The notes beneath the pieces were generated by a model that did not search any database, was not told where the DNA came from, and was given only the letters and a program-made list of their open reading frames with translations. Positions 1-10,224 of a stretch of 64,000 bases of DNA are shown piece after piece. Origin of the DNA: Conoideocrella luteorostrata (Eukaryota; Ascomycota; Sordariomycetes; Hypocreales; Clavicipitaceae); the NCBI GenBank assembly GCA_032433595.1, contig JASWJB010000080.1, positions 1 to 64,000 of the forward strand, in the 5' to 3' direction. How positions within the stretch are numbered: the stretch's first letter is position 1; every line of letters begins with the position of its first letter. A program made the translations under genes and the position numbers.

Positions 1-186
1 ATTTTTGGTCACTAAGGCATTATCTCTTGCGGAGTTAATGCCACCTCGATGGCTCAGTTAAACTGTCCCCCACCTGCCACCATTTCACTCCACCACACCC
101 CGGCCTCGCGATGCCATCTCACTAATTAAAACCACCAAGTTACAAGCTTCTCTCATCCCAAATATTAACATTGAACCCCTAACAAA

Positions 187-1065
187 ATGGACGAACATTC
201 AATCCCCGGTCCAGGTGGCTTTCTTCCCCAAACGTACCTTCCTTCTCCCTCCCCATCCTCCACATCCTCCCGCGCAACTACCACGCTTCCACACCCCCGA
301 AACCAGTCCTTAAGACCAGGCTCAAATAAGGAAGACTTAGTCCGGCGCTACGTCGAAGAGAAGCTACTCAACGTTTCCCGCAGGTATGTCAAGAAGTTCG
401 GCAATCCCAACCCCGGAGATACAGTCATAGGCTTCAAGTCTGCCGGTGAAGTGTCGAGGGAGCTTGAAGGTGTAGTCAATATCCTCTGGAAGTCAGGAAC
501 CCGTAAGCATCAACACCCTCTCCCGTGAAAAAGTCGCGCATACATGTACTTATTTATCGCAGCAAGTTTACAAATCCCATTTCTATTAAAACTAGCCAGC
601 GACTTCACGCAATACGTGCGGTCATTTCCACCATCCCCTCGAGCAACTTTTGAACTCCTCCGCAAACTGGATCATTGCTTTGCAAGTCTTTTATGCGGTC
701 AGGATATCGAAACGAAAGAGACTCTGCCAGGGTTTGAGAATGGCTTGAGATCAGGCATGACTACCACGGACATGGTGCGATGTAGGAGTCTGGTAGAGCA
801 GACGAGGGTTCTGATAGTCGAGGTTTTGAGAAATGGCGACGTTGACGAGGAGGAGAGCGATGATGATGAGGAGGAAGATAGTAGCGCGGGTGAAGAGCGA
901 GGATATGGTGATGAGGCCGGATTCAGATGGGATGTCGATGAGGAGCGTATGCATATGGATACGGCGAGGATATACGAAAATACGATTGTTCAGCTGGGCG
1001 AAAGGCTGGGGGATCCGCTTGGTAATGAGAACAAGCTAGACACTTCGACGGTGTGCTCAACATGA
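187..1065 (+). CDS. Conserved Pezizomycotina protein of unknown function
   Basis: Two exons, 187-502 and 563-1065, flank a 60-bp GT-AG intron (donor GTAAGC at 503). Joining them restores a continuous 272-residue protein through the codon C|CA. The first ~45 residues are Pro/Ser/Thr-rich and look disordered. Residues ~48-210 are predicted mostly helical and contain the conserved-looking segments LVRRYVEEKL, GEVSRELEGVV and LRKLDHCFASLL. The C-terminal third carries an Asp/Glu-rich tract (DDDEEED) and then another helix. There is no signal peptide or membrane segment, so a soluble protein is likely. I know similar proteins occur widely in filamentous ascomycetes, but I cannot assign a function. 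The gene converges on the NLR gene with about 200 bp between the two stop codons. The exon structure is well supported by the phase match. Confidence 0.8.
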
Positions 1066-1265
1066 CTTAATGATAACTATAACAAGCGCTTGAGATTTTG
1101 ATTACCGACGAATATCACAGGACAACACTTTCTTCATGTCAAAGTCATAGTTTGTTAATGTTTCGCGATGATGGATGTATTTCGAGTATTTAAAAGAGCA
1201 CCAACATGCTCTGCGGCCGAGGCGCTAATGCTCATGTGGTCAAAAATGAACTGAAACCGGACGTC

Positions 1266-4200
1266 TCAAAACTCATCATCGGAGTCAAAGTCATCTTCCA
1301 TGTCTGGCCAATTATCCGAATATTGTTTAGGCTCGTCCCTGGCCTTATCCATGTGGGCCATTATAACCTCTGCAATATCGATGTAGCCTAACTCGCACGC
1401 GTAGCTCCACGGGGTGAGTCCCCCTTTAGTTAAGCCGTATGGATTGACATCGGTCCTTTCCAGCAACTGGCAAACAATATTCATATCGTTACACTGAATT
1501 GCAAGATGCAGGGGTGAACAATCTTCAGCATCTTTGGTGTTGATTTTGGTGCTTGCACGAGCAAGCAGCAGTCCCACGACGTCGTCTCTCCCTAGCATGA
1601 TTGCATAATGCAACGCGGTCCGTTTTTGGGGCCCGCTTGGTGCGTTGACATCAATGTTATTACTCTGCAATAGTCTCTTTGTTGTGTCCACGTCTCCGTT
1701 TTCGATTGCCAGCACAAGGAGTGTTGTGCCGTTGCTGTCAACCGCGTTCACGTCAGAGCCAGCTTGTATCATGGCCTCTATGGCTGGCCGGTCCCTGCTT
1801 TCTATGGCTTGGGCAAGTTTGGGCTCATAACGCATCGACGTTGTCAAATCATCACTTTTACTTGAGGCATCATGTAATGCCTGGACGACTACGTCGAGGT
1901 TTTTACTAGACGCTACTTCCATCGGGGAAGTGCCATATTTATCTTTCGCCAATGGATCAACACCTTTCACGGAGAGAAGTCGGCTGGCCACGGCCGGGTA
2001 TCCAGCATGGGCGGCTTGAAATAATGCGCTTTCACCAAGATGATTTCGGCAGTTTACGTCAACATCGCTTTGAGCCAGAAGCAATTCAACGACGTTATAA
2101 TGCCCGCCAGTCGCTGCTAGCGACAAGGGCGTGTTGCCGTGTTTGTCCCTTGCGTTCACCTTCTGACGACTGAACCTCAGCAAGAGCCTGAGGATTTCTT
2201 CGTGGCCTACCTTTGCTGCCCAATGCAGAATGCTTTCTCCAAACATTTGCATAGATTTCGTGTTGAAATTCTCTAATTGTAGTAGTGGTTCATTGAGTTT
2301 CCCAGCTTTGTTACCCGAGACGTCCGGCGTGACCAAGTCCCTTTCTAGTAGTAATAGCGCAGCGTATTCGTTTCTAGTTTCTATGGCGTGACTAAGAGCT
2401 ATCCGTCCAGATGAGTCCGTGATATTTGTATTAACGTCTGGTACCTCGAGAAGTCGTCTCAGTGCATAATTATAGCGGCCGAGAACAGCTTGAATTAACA
2501 AGGGTGGCTTTTGCGTCTCATTGTGGATTAAGCCATGGCATCTTTGCTTAAGTAGTAAGTCCAGTGTGGGTTCGTCACCGAGCTTGCTGAAAAGCTCCAA
2601 TTCTTTGAGCCCTAGTACAAGCTTTTCGTGTCTCAACAACGTCAGAGCTATTTCAAGATTTTTCCGTCTCATAGCGATATCCAGAGCAGATTCACCAGAG
2701 TTGTCACGACAGTTGGGGTCCACGTCTTCAAATTGCAACAGTTTCTGGACAAGATGCGGGGGTGCCGTCGCGACGGCTTTGTGCAGATGGAAACTTGTGT
2801 CTCGGAAGTCACATTTCCGCTTCTCAAACTGAAGGAGGATTTCAACTGCCTCTCTATGGTCATGGTACAATGCAGCTAGAATAGGATAGCTGAACCTTGC
2901 GCCTCCTCCAGTTGAGGCATATGCTTCTCGGCATCCCGTAGCTCTCAGAAGCTGTATGCAATTGTGATCCGCCAGGATATACGTCAACTGCACATCAGAA
3001 GAATAGCGGCGAGTCATATGTTTCTCGATCAGATTGTGAGCTTTGATCCAATGCGCTAGGTCAAAGTCTGTCTCAAGAAAATTCTTTTGATCAACATGTG
3101 TCCCAGCTTCATTGGCATGGTAAAGAAGGTGACGAGCCGCATAGTCAAGAAATGGAAGGTATTTCGTTTCGAAGTCTCGGCGCGCCTTCGCGTCAACGTT
3201 GGGCGTATCACGCAATACGGTCATAGACGGAGCGGGTTTATACTGCTTTAGGTACATGTGGCAGCAACGCTTCAAGAGGTCGTGACTCAAGATGGAAAAA
3301 TCTCCCGCATCTGGCCACAGATCAAGGTATCCTCGATCTCTTATTAAATAGTCGCGCACAGATTCATGAATGAATTGGACGGTTTTCTTCTTTGTCTTGG
3401 TGACTTCTGCCAAACCCTTCGACGAGCTCAAGACGAACCGATCAATAGTCTCTTCAGAAATGTTATCTGGCCGGCACTTCTCCAGCTCGTCTTGTTCATC
3501 AACAATGCCGGACAAGACGGCATAATAAAATTCGTCGCGCCTCAGCGGCCTATTAGCAAATAGAATCCATTGGATACATACGCGCATGTCTGCAATATTT
3601 TCTTCGTCTCTAGTGAGGATATCCTTGAACAGGTCAGCCAACTCTCCTGGAATTTCGGCAAGTCGCTTTCGGACAGCAAAGGCTCGGCCTCGCCATATTT
3701 CGCGGTTTAAGATGTCAACCACAAGTACTATCCACATAAAGACACCTTGGGCCTTGCGAATAATCTCATCCTTGACCTCTAGAGTGTATAAGGCAGGATC
3801 AGAAGCCAGCTTGTTGTCTATATACTTCTTTAGATCGTCTGCATGGCCAATTTGGTCTTCGAGGATGATTTTGCGATCCTGTGGAATGTTCATGAAGGGA
3901 TAATGTCGGCTAGAGAAGCAAATCTGTAGGATGTCCCCAGCTTCAAAGGCATGTTGTACAACCTCTTTAAAATATGCAACCATGTCACGGACCTGATCTT
4001 CGTCGCATTCGTCAAGAGCGTCGATGTAGCATACCAGTCGTCTGCCTTTTAGCCGAGCGACTGCCTTGTTGAATGTGATTCGGAGCTCATCCATAGTCCA
4101 TGGACGATGTCTAGCTCCAACACTGGTGTCGTCTAGTACAGACTGCAAATCGGGTTGGGCATCAAGAAGTTGATGAAGCAGAGATCGATGCATGCCCAAG

Positions 4201-5674
4201 GTCGACCTTTCCAACAAGTCACCGCGAGCATGGAAAAAGAAATAGAGAAGGGTGACCGTACTACCCAGTTGCTGCTCTGCTTGGGTGTATGCGAACTTCA
4301 TCAGCGTTGACTTGCCAGCTCCTGGCTTTCCATTGATCCACAAAAGCCTGTGATGCAAAACATGGTCGTTTGCTTTCAGCCACTCAAGATACTTTGAGCA
4401 ATTCAGGAGCCATTTACATGTTTTGGCGTAGGCTGGTCTGATAGTCTCATATCGAAACTTCATCTGTTCGAAACCAATCGTGTCCAGCAATTTCGTCCTT
4501 CGCTCCAACATCGGCTCAATCACTATAAAGGCAAGTTGTCGGTGACAGCACTAAAAGAAATTCTGTGATGAATTGGCTTACCTGAAATGACGGGTTTCAA
4601 GTTTGGTGGGATGACAATTTGGGGGGCACGAACTGGTAGGGCTAAGACAAGTTCTTTGGCGTATGCTGCAGCAGACATGGCGGCATATCTCTGCCATAAT
4701 TTAGATTTATGAGAATCCGCGTAATCCGATATGCCACGGATGGCCATGCATCGAAAACTGTCACCTAAACCAGCAGCTTCCATCTCAAAACAAAGAACGC
4801 CATGGCTGTGTGCTAGCTGATCCCTAGTCCTGGCATCTCTCATGAGCTGGTTCGACGAGGCGATGACCCCATGATGTACGTATGGCGTAGATGTTTCACG
4901 ATCCGGTCGATCAACGAGCCTCGACTTTTCACACCGGTCGCAAATCCCATCCGGTCCTTGGTGTTCGTATTCACTGTCGAATAAGAAATCTTGGGCAGAA
5001 TCGGGCTTGGTAAACAGCGGGCTAGCCGAACATTGCTGCAGCATGCCAGAGAGAATATTAGAGAAAACGCCACGGCCGATCTCATGACGTGCACGTAGCA
5101 TCCCGACAGTTGTCATGAGCTCTGGCAGCGGGTCGCAGGAAACTCTCGTTCGATCAAGGCCACCCAGTCTAATTTTACCAAAGTCACATTGCCAAATTGC
5201 TTCGCCCACGACGACATCTCCAAGACGAACATCAACTCGGGTTGGAACACCACCTCCTACTCCGACCATGAGCCAGATTCGTATGTGCTGAAAGGTGAGG
5301 TGAACATTGCTAGCTACAATGGCAGCATTGTTAGTTCCAGGTCTATTCGATGGCAGACATGCCAAGACCACGTTGTGCTTCCCCAAACTACCAAGCAAGT
5401 AAGCATTGCCGTCATTTGGATGTTGCTGTAACAAGTCTGGATGTTTCCGGTCAAGGGCTACCTCGGCGGCAGCCATCTCAATCGGCAGCGCCGAAATCCA
5501 TACAATGGTGTAGTCATTGCTGTTTGGCCTGTTTCCGTCTTGGTCCTCGTGGTGGTGGTACGCGGCGGTTGAATCATCCACATTGTCATTCAATTTACGT
5601 CGTTTATTTCTGTCCGGTTCCTCGGTGGAGTCAGTGCCATTTGCACAGTGTGGTGGCAATAAGGCTTCACTCAT
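1266..5674 (-). CDS. NOD-like receptor: nucleoside-phosphorylase-like domain, NACHT, ankyrin repeats
   Basis: Two exons, 5674-4582 and 4522-1266, are separated by a 59-bp intron (GTAAGC...TATAG). Splicing gives G|TG and a 1,449-residue protein; without it the two halves look like separate genes. Residues ~55-350 form a PNP/UDP-phosphorylase-like domain with MVGVGGGVP (~136-144), LGDVVVG (~151), FEMEAAGL (~296) and IRGISDYADSHK (~312). A basic NKRRKL near residue 23 could be a nuclear signal. The NACHT NTPase follows: Walker A GKPGAGKS (~429-436) and Walker B VCYIDALDECDED (~528). About 12 ankyrin repeats occupy ~900-1,425, several near the consensus, followed by an acidic tail. This is a standard fungal NLR layout: ligand-sensing repeats, an NTPase oligomerisation switch and an N-terminal enzyme-like effector, thought to act in non-self recognition and regulated cell death. 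No stop or frameshift is visible, so it appears intact. Catalytic activity of the N-terminal domain is not shown. Confidence 0.93.
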
Positions 5675-6427
5675 GTTCTAGGACTTGATCCTACGTTATT
5701 GGCTGAGTTATGATGCCTCGACAACAGGCTACGGGAGAGCCAAGTCCTGTCGGCGCATTTTGCGAGAGCGGCGTAAGAAAGAAAGGAAGGGTTTTTTTTT
5801 AGGAGGGGGGGTCGTAGTTCGCCTTGAGCTTGAGTGCTCTGGGGCGGCTGCGCCGCGGAGGCTGCCTTGTTCTGAATGCATGAGGATGGCGGTAGGAATA
5901 TTGGACATTGAAACATTGGACATCACGCGCAGACGCTAGTAGCAGTGAGGCTGCAGGCGGGTCCAGGCCCTTCGAGGTCCAGATCACCAGACTGCGTTTC
6001 GCAACGGCTGAATTGTGACAAACTCGTTAAGAGGCGCTGCATCGACATTACTGCCAGAATAAACTTCCTTGGCTCTTAATTCCTATTTGAGAATGTAGCG
6101 TCACATCAATCCATCGACAAAGCAGGTCAGGGCCTAAACGTGCATCCTGTTGGTGCTCAGGAATCAGGCCCCAGACTTACCAGCCCTGTGTCCTAGGAAA
6201 TGCTCTCGTCCTCGATTGTAATCCTGGATTAACGAATGCAAAAGACAAGTAATGACACTTTTTAGGCACTCTGCAGAGCATGGCTCATTTCTATGCACCC
6301 AACCAGTTTGTAAATTTCGTGATTTACTAACCACTGTAACCAGAGCGCTATCCTGGCATAAACGACTCAAAGAATGGCAGCATTGAGAAATAGATGTATA
6401 ATGTAAATTATCGCCGACACTAACCTC
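5675..6427. other. Intergenic: NLR promoter side to tRNA
   Basis: This is the 5' flank of the NLR gene on the minus strand. It contains a T-run followed by a G-run near 5791-5811. I see no convincing coding region: short ORFs on both strands lack codon character and splice partners. Confidence 0.6.
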
Positions 6428-6536
6428 GGCAGAGTGCCAGAGTGGTTAATGGGATTGACTCGAAAGTATCAGATTCGTTTGATCACCTAGTAATCAATTG
6501 TCTTCGGACGCACAGGTTCGAATCCTGTCTCTGTCG
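6428..6536 (+). tRNA. tRNA-Ser(CGA) with a 28-nt intron
   Basis: The acceptor stem GGCAGAG pairs with CTCTGTC (one G-U), with discriminator G at 6536. The D stem is CCA/TGG, the anticodon stem ATTGA/TCAAT, the anticodon CGA at 6461-6463, and the variable arm TGTCTTCGGACGC is the long type of class II tRNAs. The T arm has a perfect B-box GGTTCGAATCC. The intron, about 6465-6492, lies one base 3' of the anticodon as in other eukaryotic tRNAs and contains TTCG, which can pair with the anticodon region. The mature length is 81 nt before CCA addition. It reads UCG serine codons. A long T-run follows directly. Confidence 0.95.
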
Positions 6537-6539
6537 AAC

Positions 6540-6552
6540 TTTTTTTTTTTTT
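6540..6552 (+). terminator. RNA polymerase III T-run terminator
   Basis: Thirteen consecutive T residues begin four bases after the tRNA-Ser(CGA) discriminator base, the standard Pol III stop signal. Confidence 0.9.
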
Positions 6553-6767
6553 GTAAAACTACACTTGTTGATTGATCTTCTTGTTCTGTTAATGAACCCC
6601 GCACACAGTGAATGCTTCTTGTCGCAAATTATTACCTAGTCGTCTTTCGAATTGACTTTAGGGCTGCAAAGTCCCATGGTGATCAGATAGCTATTGGAAC
6701 CCTGAACAACCGCGCACGAGGGTGAGCAGATGTTGCACGGTATATAGGGGTGATAGATAACACACGC

Positions 6768-7298
6768 ACGAAAAGTGGCCTCTGGGCTATGCCATTTTTT
6801 GTGCAAGAGCAGACCAACCAGCCCATCCACACAGGCATCGTCAGCTTCGATTATCTGGTATTCTGTGCCTTTAATACCAATGGCAAGATGACCCAGGCAG
6901 TATGTATATATTGAAGCTACTCTCGAGGGCTATATCAAAGAATTTCGTGATAGGGGCATTCACTTTATCCTTGAAGAAGACGGCGATTCTGGCCACGGGC
7001 CGGGTCAGACGAATCCCGCTGGAACCTGGAAGGAAGAACATGGCCTACAATACTTTTTAACCTCCCACAAAGCCCGGATTTAAGCCCAATAGAAAATATC
7101 TGGCTCTCTGTAACTGAAGAGATAAAAAAAGACCACATTGGTCAGAAGACGTTGTGGGAGCTTGCTAAAGAAGATTGGCGCGATCTATCGCAATAGACTA
7201 TTAACGGTCGGATTGAATCTATGCCCACACGACTAAAACATGTGATAGAATTGAATGGAAAACGCACAGCATTTGAGTTTATTGAATTAGCTAGCTAA
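6768..7298 (+). pseudogene. Degenerate Tc1/mariner-type transposase (C-terminal half)
   Basis: Three plus-strand frames in succession encode recognisable DD34E/D-type fungal Tc1/mariner transposase pieces. These include NTNGKMTQAV (near 6875), then after a frameshift ILEEDGDSGHG (near 6970-7000, with the second catalytic Asp) and WKEEHGL, then after a second frameshift DLSPIENIW (near 7080-7105, the region of the third acidic residue), and finally the C-terminal INGRIESMPTRLK. An in-frame TAG near 7193 and a TGA near 6919 also interrupt it. The N-terminal helix-turn-helix half and the first catalytic Asp are not visible, and I found no terminal inverted repeats. The element is dead. It lies between two tRNA-Ser genes. 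Confidence 0.88.
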
Positions 7299-7548
7299 TA
7301 ATATTGCTTGATCGAATTTCGGTTTCCAATGCGATAGTTATGGCCAATTTAATTGAATGTTGTTGTGGTGTGTGGCCACGATAGCCCGTGTTTTTCTTTG
7401 ACCGCATGCCACGGATTTGAGAACGTATGGGTCACAAGTTGGTATTGAAATCGTGATAAAGTTCGGGCAGTATATTAGGATTTTAATCTTCATCCATCTA
7501 CCTCAGGCCACTCATTCATCCGACACTTCCCTCGGCATTGTACGTACT

Positions 7549-8355
7549 CTATTCCGTCAGGTGGCAGTACACCTTAACAATCCTCTGACTGGCGGGTCGG
7601 AATGGGCGAAGTAGATCTCCTTTCTCATTTTCTTCCTCATATGTCCATGTGTGAACGTCACTGATTTCCTCGCTTCTATGCGGTGTGGGTGGATTGGTCC
7701 ACACGTGGGTGACTGCATCGTTGAAGCACTCAATCTGGATTCCGCGCCAGCCCTTGGATGCCATGTCTCGAATCATGCAGTGGGCGAGGTTTTTCATGAT
7801 CCCTTTACCCTCATAATCGCGTCGAGTGCTCGTGGCATTGCGCGAGATGACCTCACCGAGACCTTTAGCTTCCCAGATCTGTGGATCACGTTTATCCCGC
7901 TGCGCAAGGATACCATAAATTTGCCCGAACTCCGGAAGCATCGCTATCAAAGGCTTCATCTTCTCCATGTCCAAATGGTTGAAGTTGTCGTATGCGAGAG
8001 CTACTGAGACAAGCGGGAAATCCATTTGCTCAAGGAGTTTGATGCTATCCGCACTCTCGTCTGAGGCATCCCAGTATAACTTGCCTCCCACGGCAGCAGA
8101 CTCTGGGCTTTTGTATTGGTATTCTTTGTCAAAGACACCAAGTGACAGACCTGACTCAACTTGATGTCTAATGAGATAGTCACCCGCGCTGAAGCAAGCA
8201 TACAGTCGCTTTGTCAATCCCTCAGGGTACAGAAGTGGCCAAATTGGAGAGTGGAACATGTTGCTATGCATAACGATGGCGCCAGCCCATGCGACATGTT
8301 TGGGTTCAAGAACCCGGATTTCATACCGAGAAGGAAGTTCACTCTGAAAAGCCAT
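7549..8355 (-). CDS. GNAT-family N-acetyltransferase
   Basis: A single-exon gene encodes 268 residues starting at ATG 8355. The C-terminal half has GNAT features: a beta strand, then YEGKGIMKNLAHCMI (~residues 185-200), which fits the acetyl-CoA pyrophosphate-binding motif A pattern followed by its helix, and GWRGIQIECFNDAV as the next strand. The N-terminal half (VLEPKHVAWAGAIVMHSNMF) is typical of a fungal subfamily often found near metabolic genes. The expected activity is acyl transfer from acetyl-CoA to an amine; the substrate cannot be inferred. No signal peptide or membrane helix is present, so it is probably cytosolic. The coding region is intact. Confidence 0.85.
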   Translation of the reverse strand: MAFQSELPSRYEIRVLEPKHVAWAGAIVMHSNMFHSPIWPLLYPEGLTKRLYACFSAGDYLIRHQVESGLSLGVFDKEYQYKSPESAAVGGKLYWDASDESADSIKLLEQMDFPLVSVALAYDNFNHLDMEKMKPLIAMLPEFGQIYGILAQRDKRDPQIWEAKGLGEVISRNATSTRRDYEGKGIMKNLAHCMIRDMASKGWRGIQIECFNDAVTHVWTNPPTPHRSEEISDVHTWTYEEENEKGDLLRPFRPASQRIVKVYCHLTE

Positions 8356-9063
8356 GGCAGTACTCTGTAATTGGGGACGTTTTCCACAGGTTCAAGTTGG
8401 CGTATGAAATAGCTCGAGTGAGGGCCAGAATTTACCACGGAATGACGAAGGGGAAGAGTATTTGACCACACACACGGCAATATCGAAAAACGGACATAGT
8501 CACCTACCAAAGGCTTATCCAGCTTACATACCCTGGTAACTACCCAACTACATCTCGTGGAAGCTGTTTTGTGGGGGTGAGGTACGGAGTAGGTATATTT
8601 CCCTCCACTCAAATTACTACCCTGGTTTTGGCTGTAAGCGCCAACCAGCAGACTAGAGACTAGCCAATTACTAGCAGCAGTATTTGGACATTATGGGTTT
8701 GTCCTTGTCGCCCGCCTTGTAAGGCTGACAAACGGTAACTTCAATTCCGAGGCGCATCTGCAAGTCCCCTCACCAAAGAGAAGGGGAGAAAATTGAGGTT
8801 AGACTAGCGAAATGGAGGAATGTCAAGTCATCATCTGGCGGTATTTGCAATGAACTACGCATGTGTGTCAGCAGTTTTTGGGGAGCACGGAGACTTTAGT
8901 ATATGGAAGAAAACGATAGCAGTTATAAGTATTTATGGCATGCGAGTGCGACAGGCACAAGTAACAGTGGGTTGGCGATACGGACGGGAGATGCTCCATG
9001 TGCACTGAGATATTATGCCCTTTATATAGAATAATTGAACATCACTTAACAACGAACCAGCTA
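8356..9063. other. Intergenic
   Basis: This is the promoter side of the GNAT gene and the upstream region of the second tRNA-Ser. It holds one copy of the dispersed TACGGAGT octamer at 8583. I see no gene in it. Confidence 0.6.
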
Positions 9064-9145
9064 GGCGGAGTGCCAGAGTGGTCTAATGGGAATGACTAGA
9101 AATCATTTGTCTTCGGACGCACAGGTTCGAATCCTGTCTCCGTCG
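9064..9145 (+). tRNA. tRNA-Ser(AGA)
   Basis: Acceptor stem GGCGGAG/CTCCGTC, D stem CCA/TGG, anticodon stem AATGA/TCATT, anticodon AGA at 9098-9100, long variable arm TGTCTTCGGACGC and T-arm GGTTCGAATCC. There is no intron. The body is nearly the same as the CGA copy at 6428 except for the anticodon arm and acceptor pairs. The A34 would be edited to inosine to read UCU, UCC and UCA. A T7 run at 9151-9157 terminates it. Confidence 0.95.
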
Positions 9146-10143
9146 GTTCATTTTTTTGGCTCTCCACTTCTCACTCCAAGTGTGTGAGGTTCTATTTGCA
9201 ATTTGACATTCAAAATAGTCCATTTTCTTTTTGAACAATTTGTAGTTTTGCTGCTCAGCACATTTCTCATTTGAAAAGTAAAGGGATAGGAATAGAAAAA
9301 TACATATAATCAATGTGCCGAGAGATACGCGTCAAGTATTCCGTACCAAGATAGGATTCTAGAATTTAACACGCAGTGCTAGGGAGTTATGTCTTTGCTC
9401 CACCAATTTAACGATTCTGAAGCACAGGTGTTATGTTTTATGATTTATATCAAGATCGGATCTGACCAAAATTTCAGTGCGATAAAAACTCTGCGAAATA
9501 GGTAAAGCTATATTGTCTCCCATTTTAGTTGGCGCGAAACAAGAGCGACCATTAGTTGCTTAGTGTTACTGTGTGAAACCCTCCAGAATTTAGTGTTGTC
9601 ATGAGAATAGTGTGGCATAAATTTTTTTTTTTCAGCCCACGCAGAAAGGGCTCTATGATAGATTCTCATATGACAATTAGATCATCATTGCAATTTACCA
9701 ATAGCATGCGTCATACCTCTAAATGTGTTTATTGCGAGAGCCCCCGCTACGATTTGCGGGCTATCCGTGTGATAGAACAGGGTAGCCAGCATAGTAGGCA
9801 CGGCCTGAGATAGTTCCTCTCGTAAGTTGTCGGTCACGGCTGGCGGTAGGAGACAGAATTGGCGTCTGACCTTTGACCCACGGTTTCTATAACCCCCAAT
9901 TTTTTTCACACCTCTCGTGGAATTGAACTGGATAAATAATCCATGCGCAATATTGCAGTTCCATTTCAAACCTAACATGATGATGTGGGGCTCGGGTTGA
10001 CATGGACGTTAACTTGGCCAATGAGGGGCTGGTTTGCATCCCCACCCACCATATGATGCCCGCAATTTACGACGCTTTTCAGGGCTCAACCCACGATAAC
10101 CGTCTAATATTCAATAAGGTCAAAATTTTTCATCAAAATCCTA
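9146..10143. other. Intergenic between tRNA-Ser genes
   Basis: About 1 kb with AT-rich patches and T-runs. I see no protein gene, repeat family or transposon remnant that I can name. Confidence 0.55.
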
Positions 10144-10224
10144 GGCGGAGTGTCAGAGTGGTTAATGAGTGAGACTAGAAATCTCATGGCTTCGGCCGCG
10201 CAGGTTCGAATCCTGTCTCCGTCG
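10144..10224 (+). tRNA. tRNA-Ser(AGA), second isoacceptor copy
   Basis: Acceptor stem GGCGGAG/CTCCGTC, D stem TCA/TGA, anticodon stem TGAGA/TCTCA, anticodon AGA at 10177-10179, variable arm with GGCTTCGGCC, T arm GGTTCGAATCC. It is 81 nt with no intron and a T6 run at 10228-10233. Its anticodon and variable arms differ clearly from the 9064 copy while each helix stays paired, so both look functional and the differences are compensated. Confidence 0.95.

Noticed and set aside
9083..9313. 76-codon minus-strand ORF overlapping tRNA-Ser(AGA)
   Set aside because: It runs through the tRNA gene and T-rich flank and has no features of a protein.
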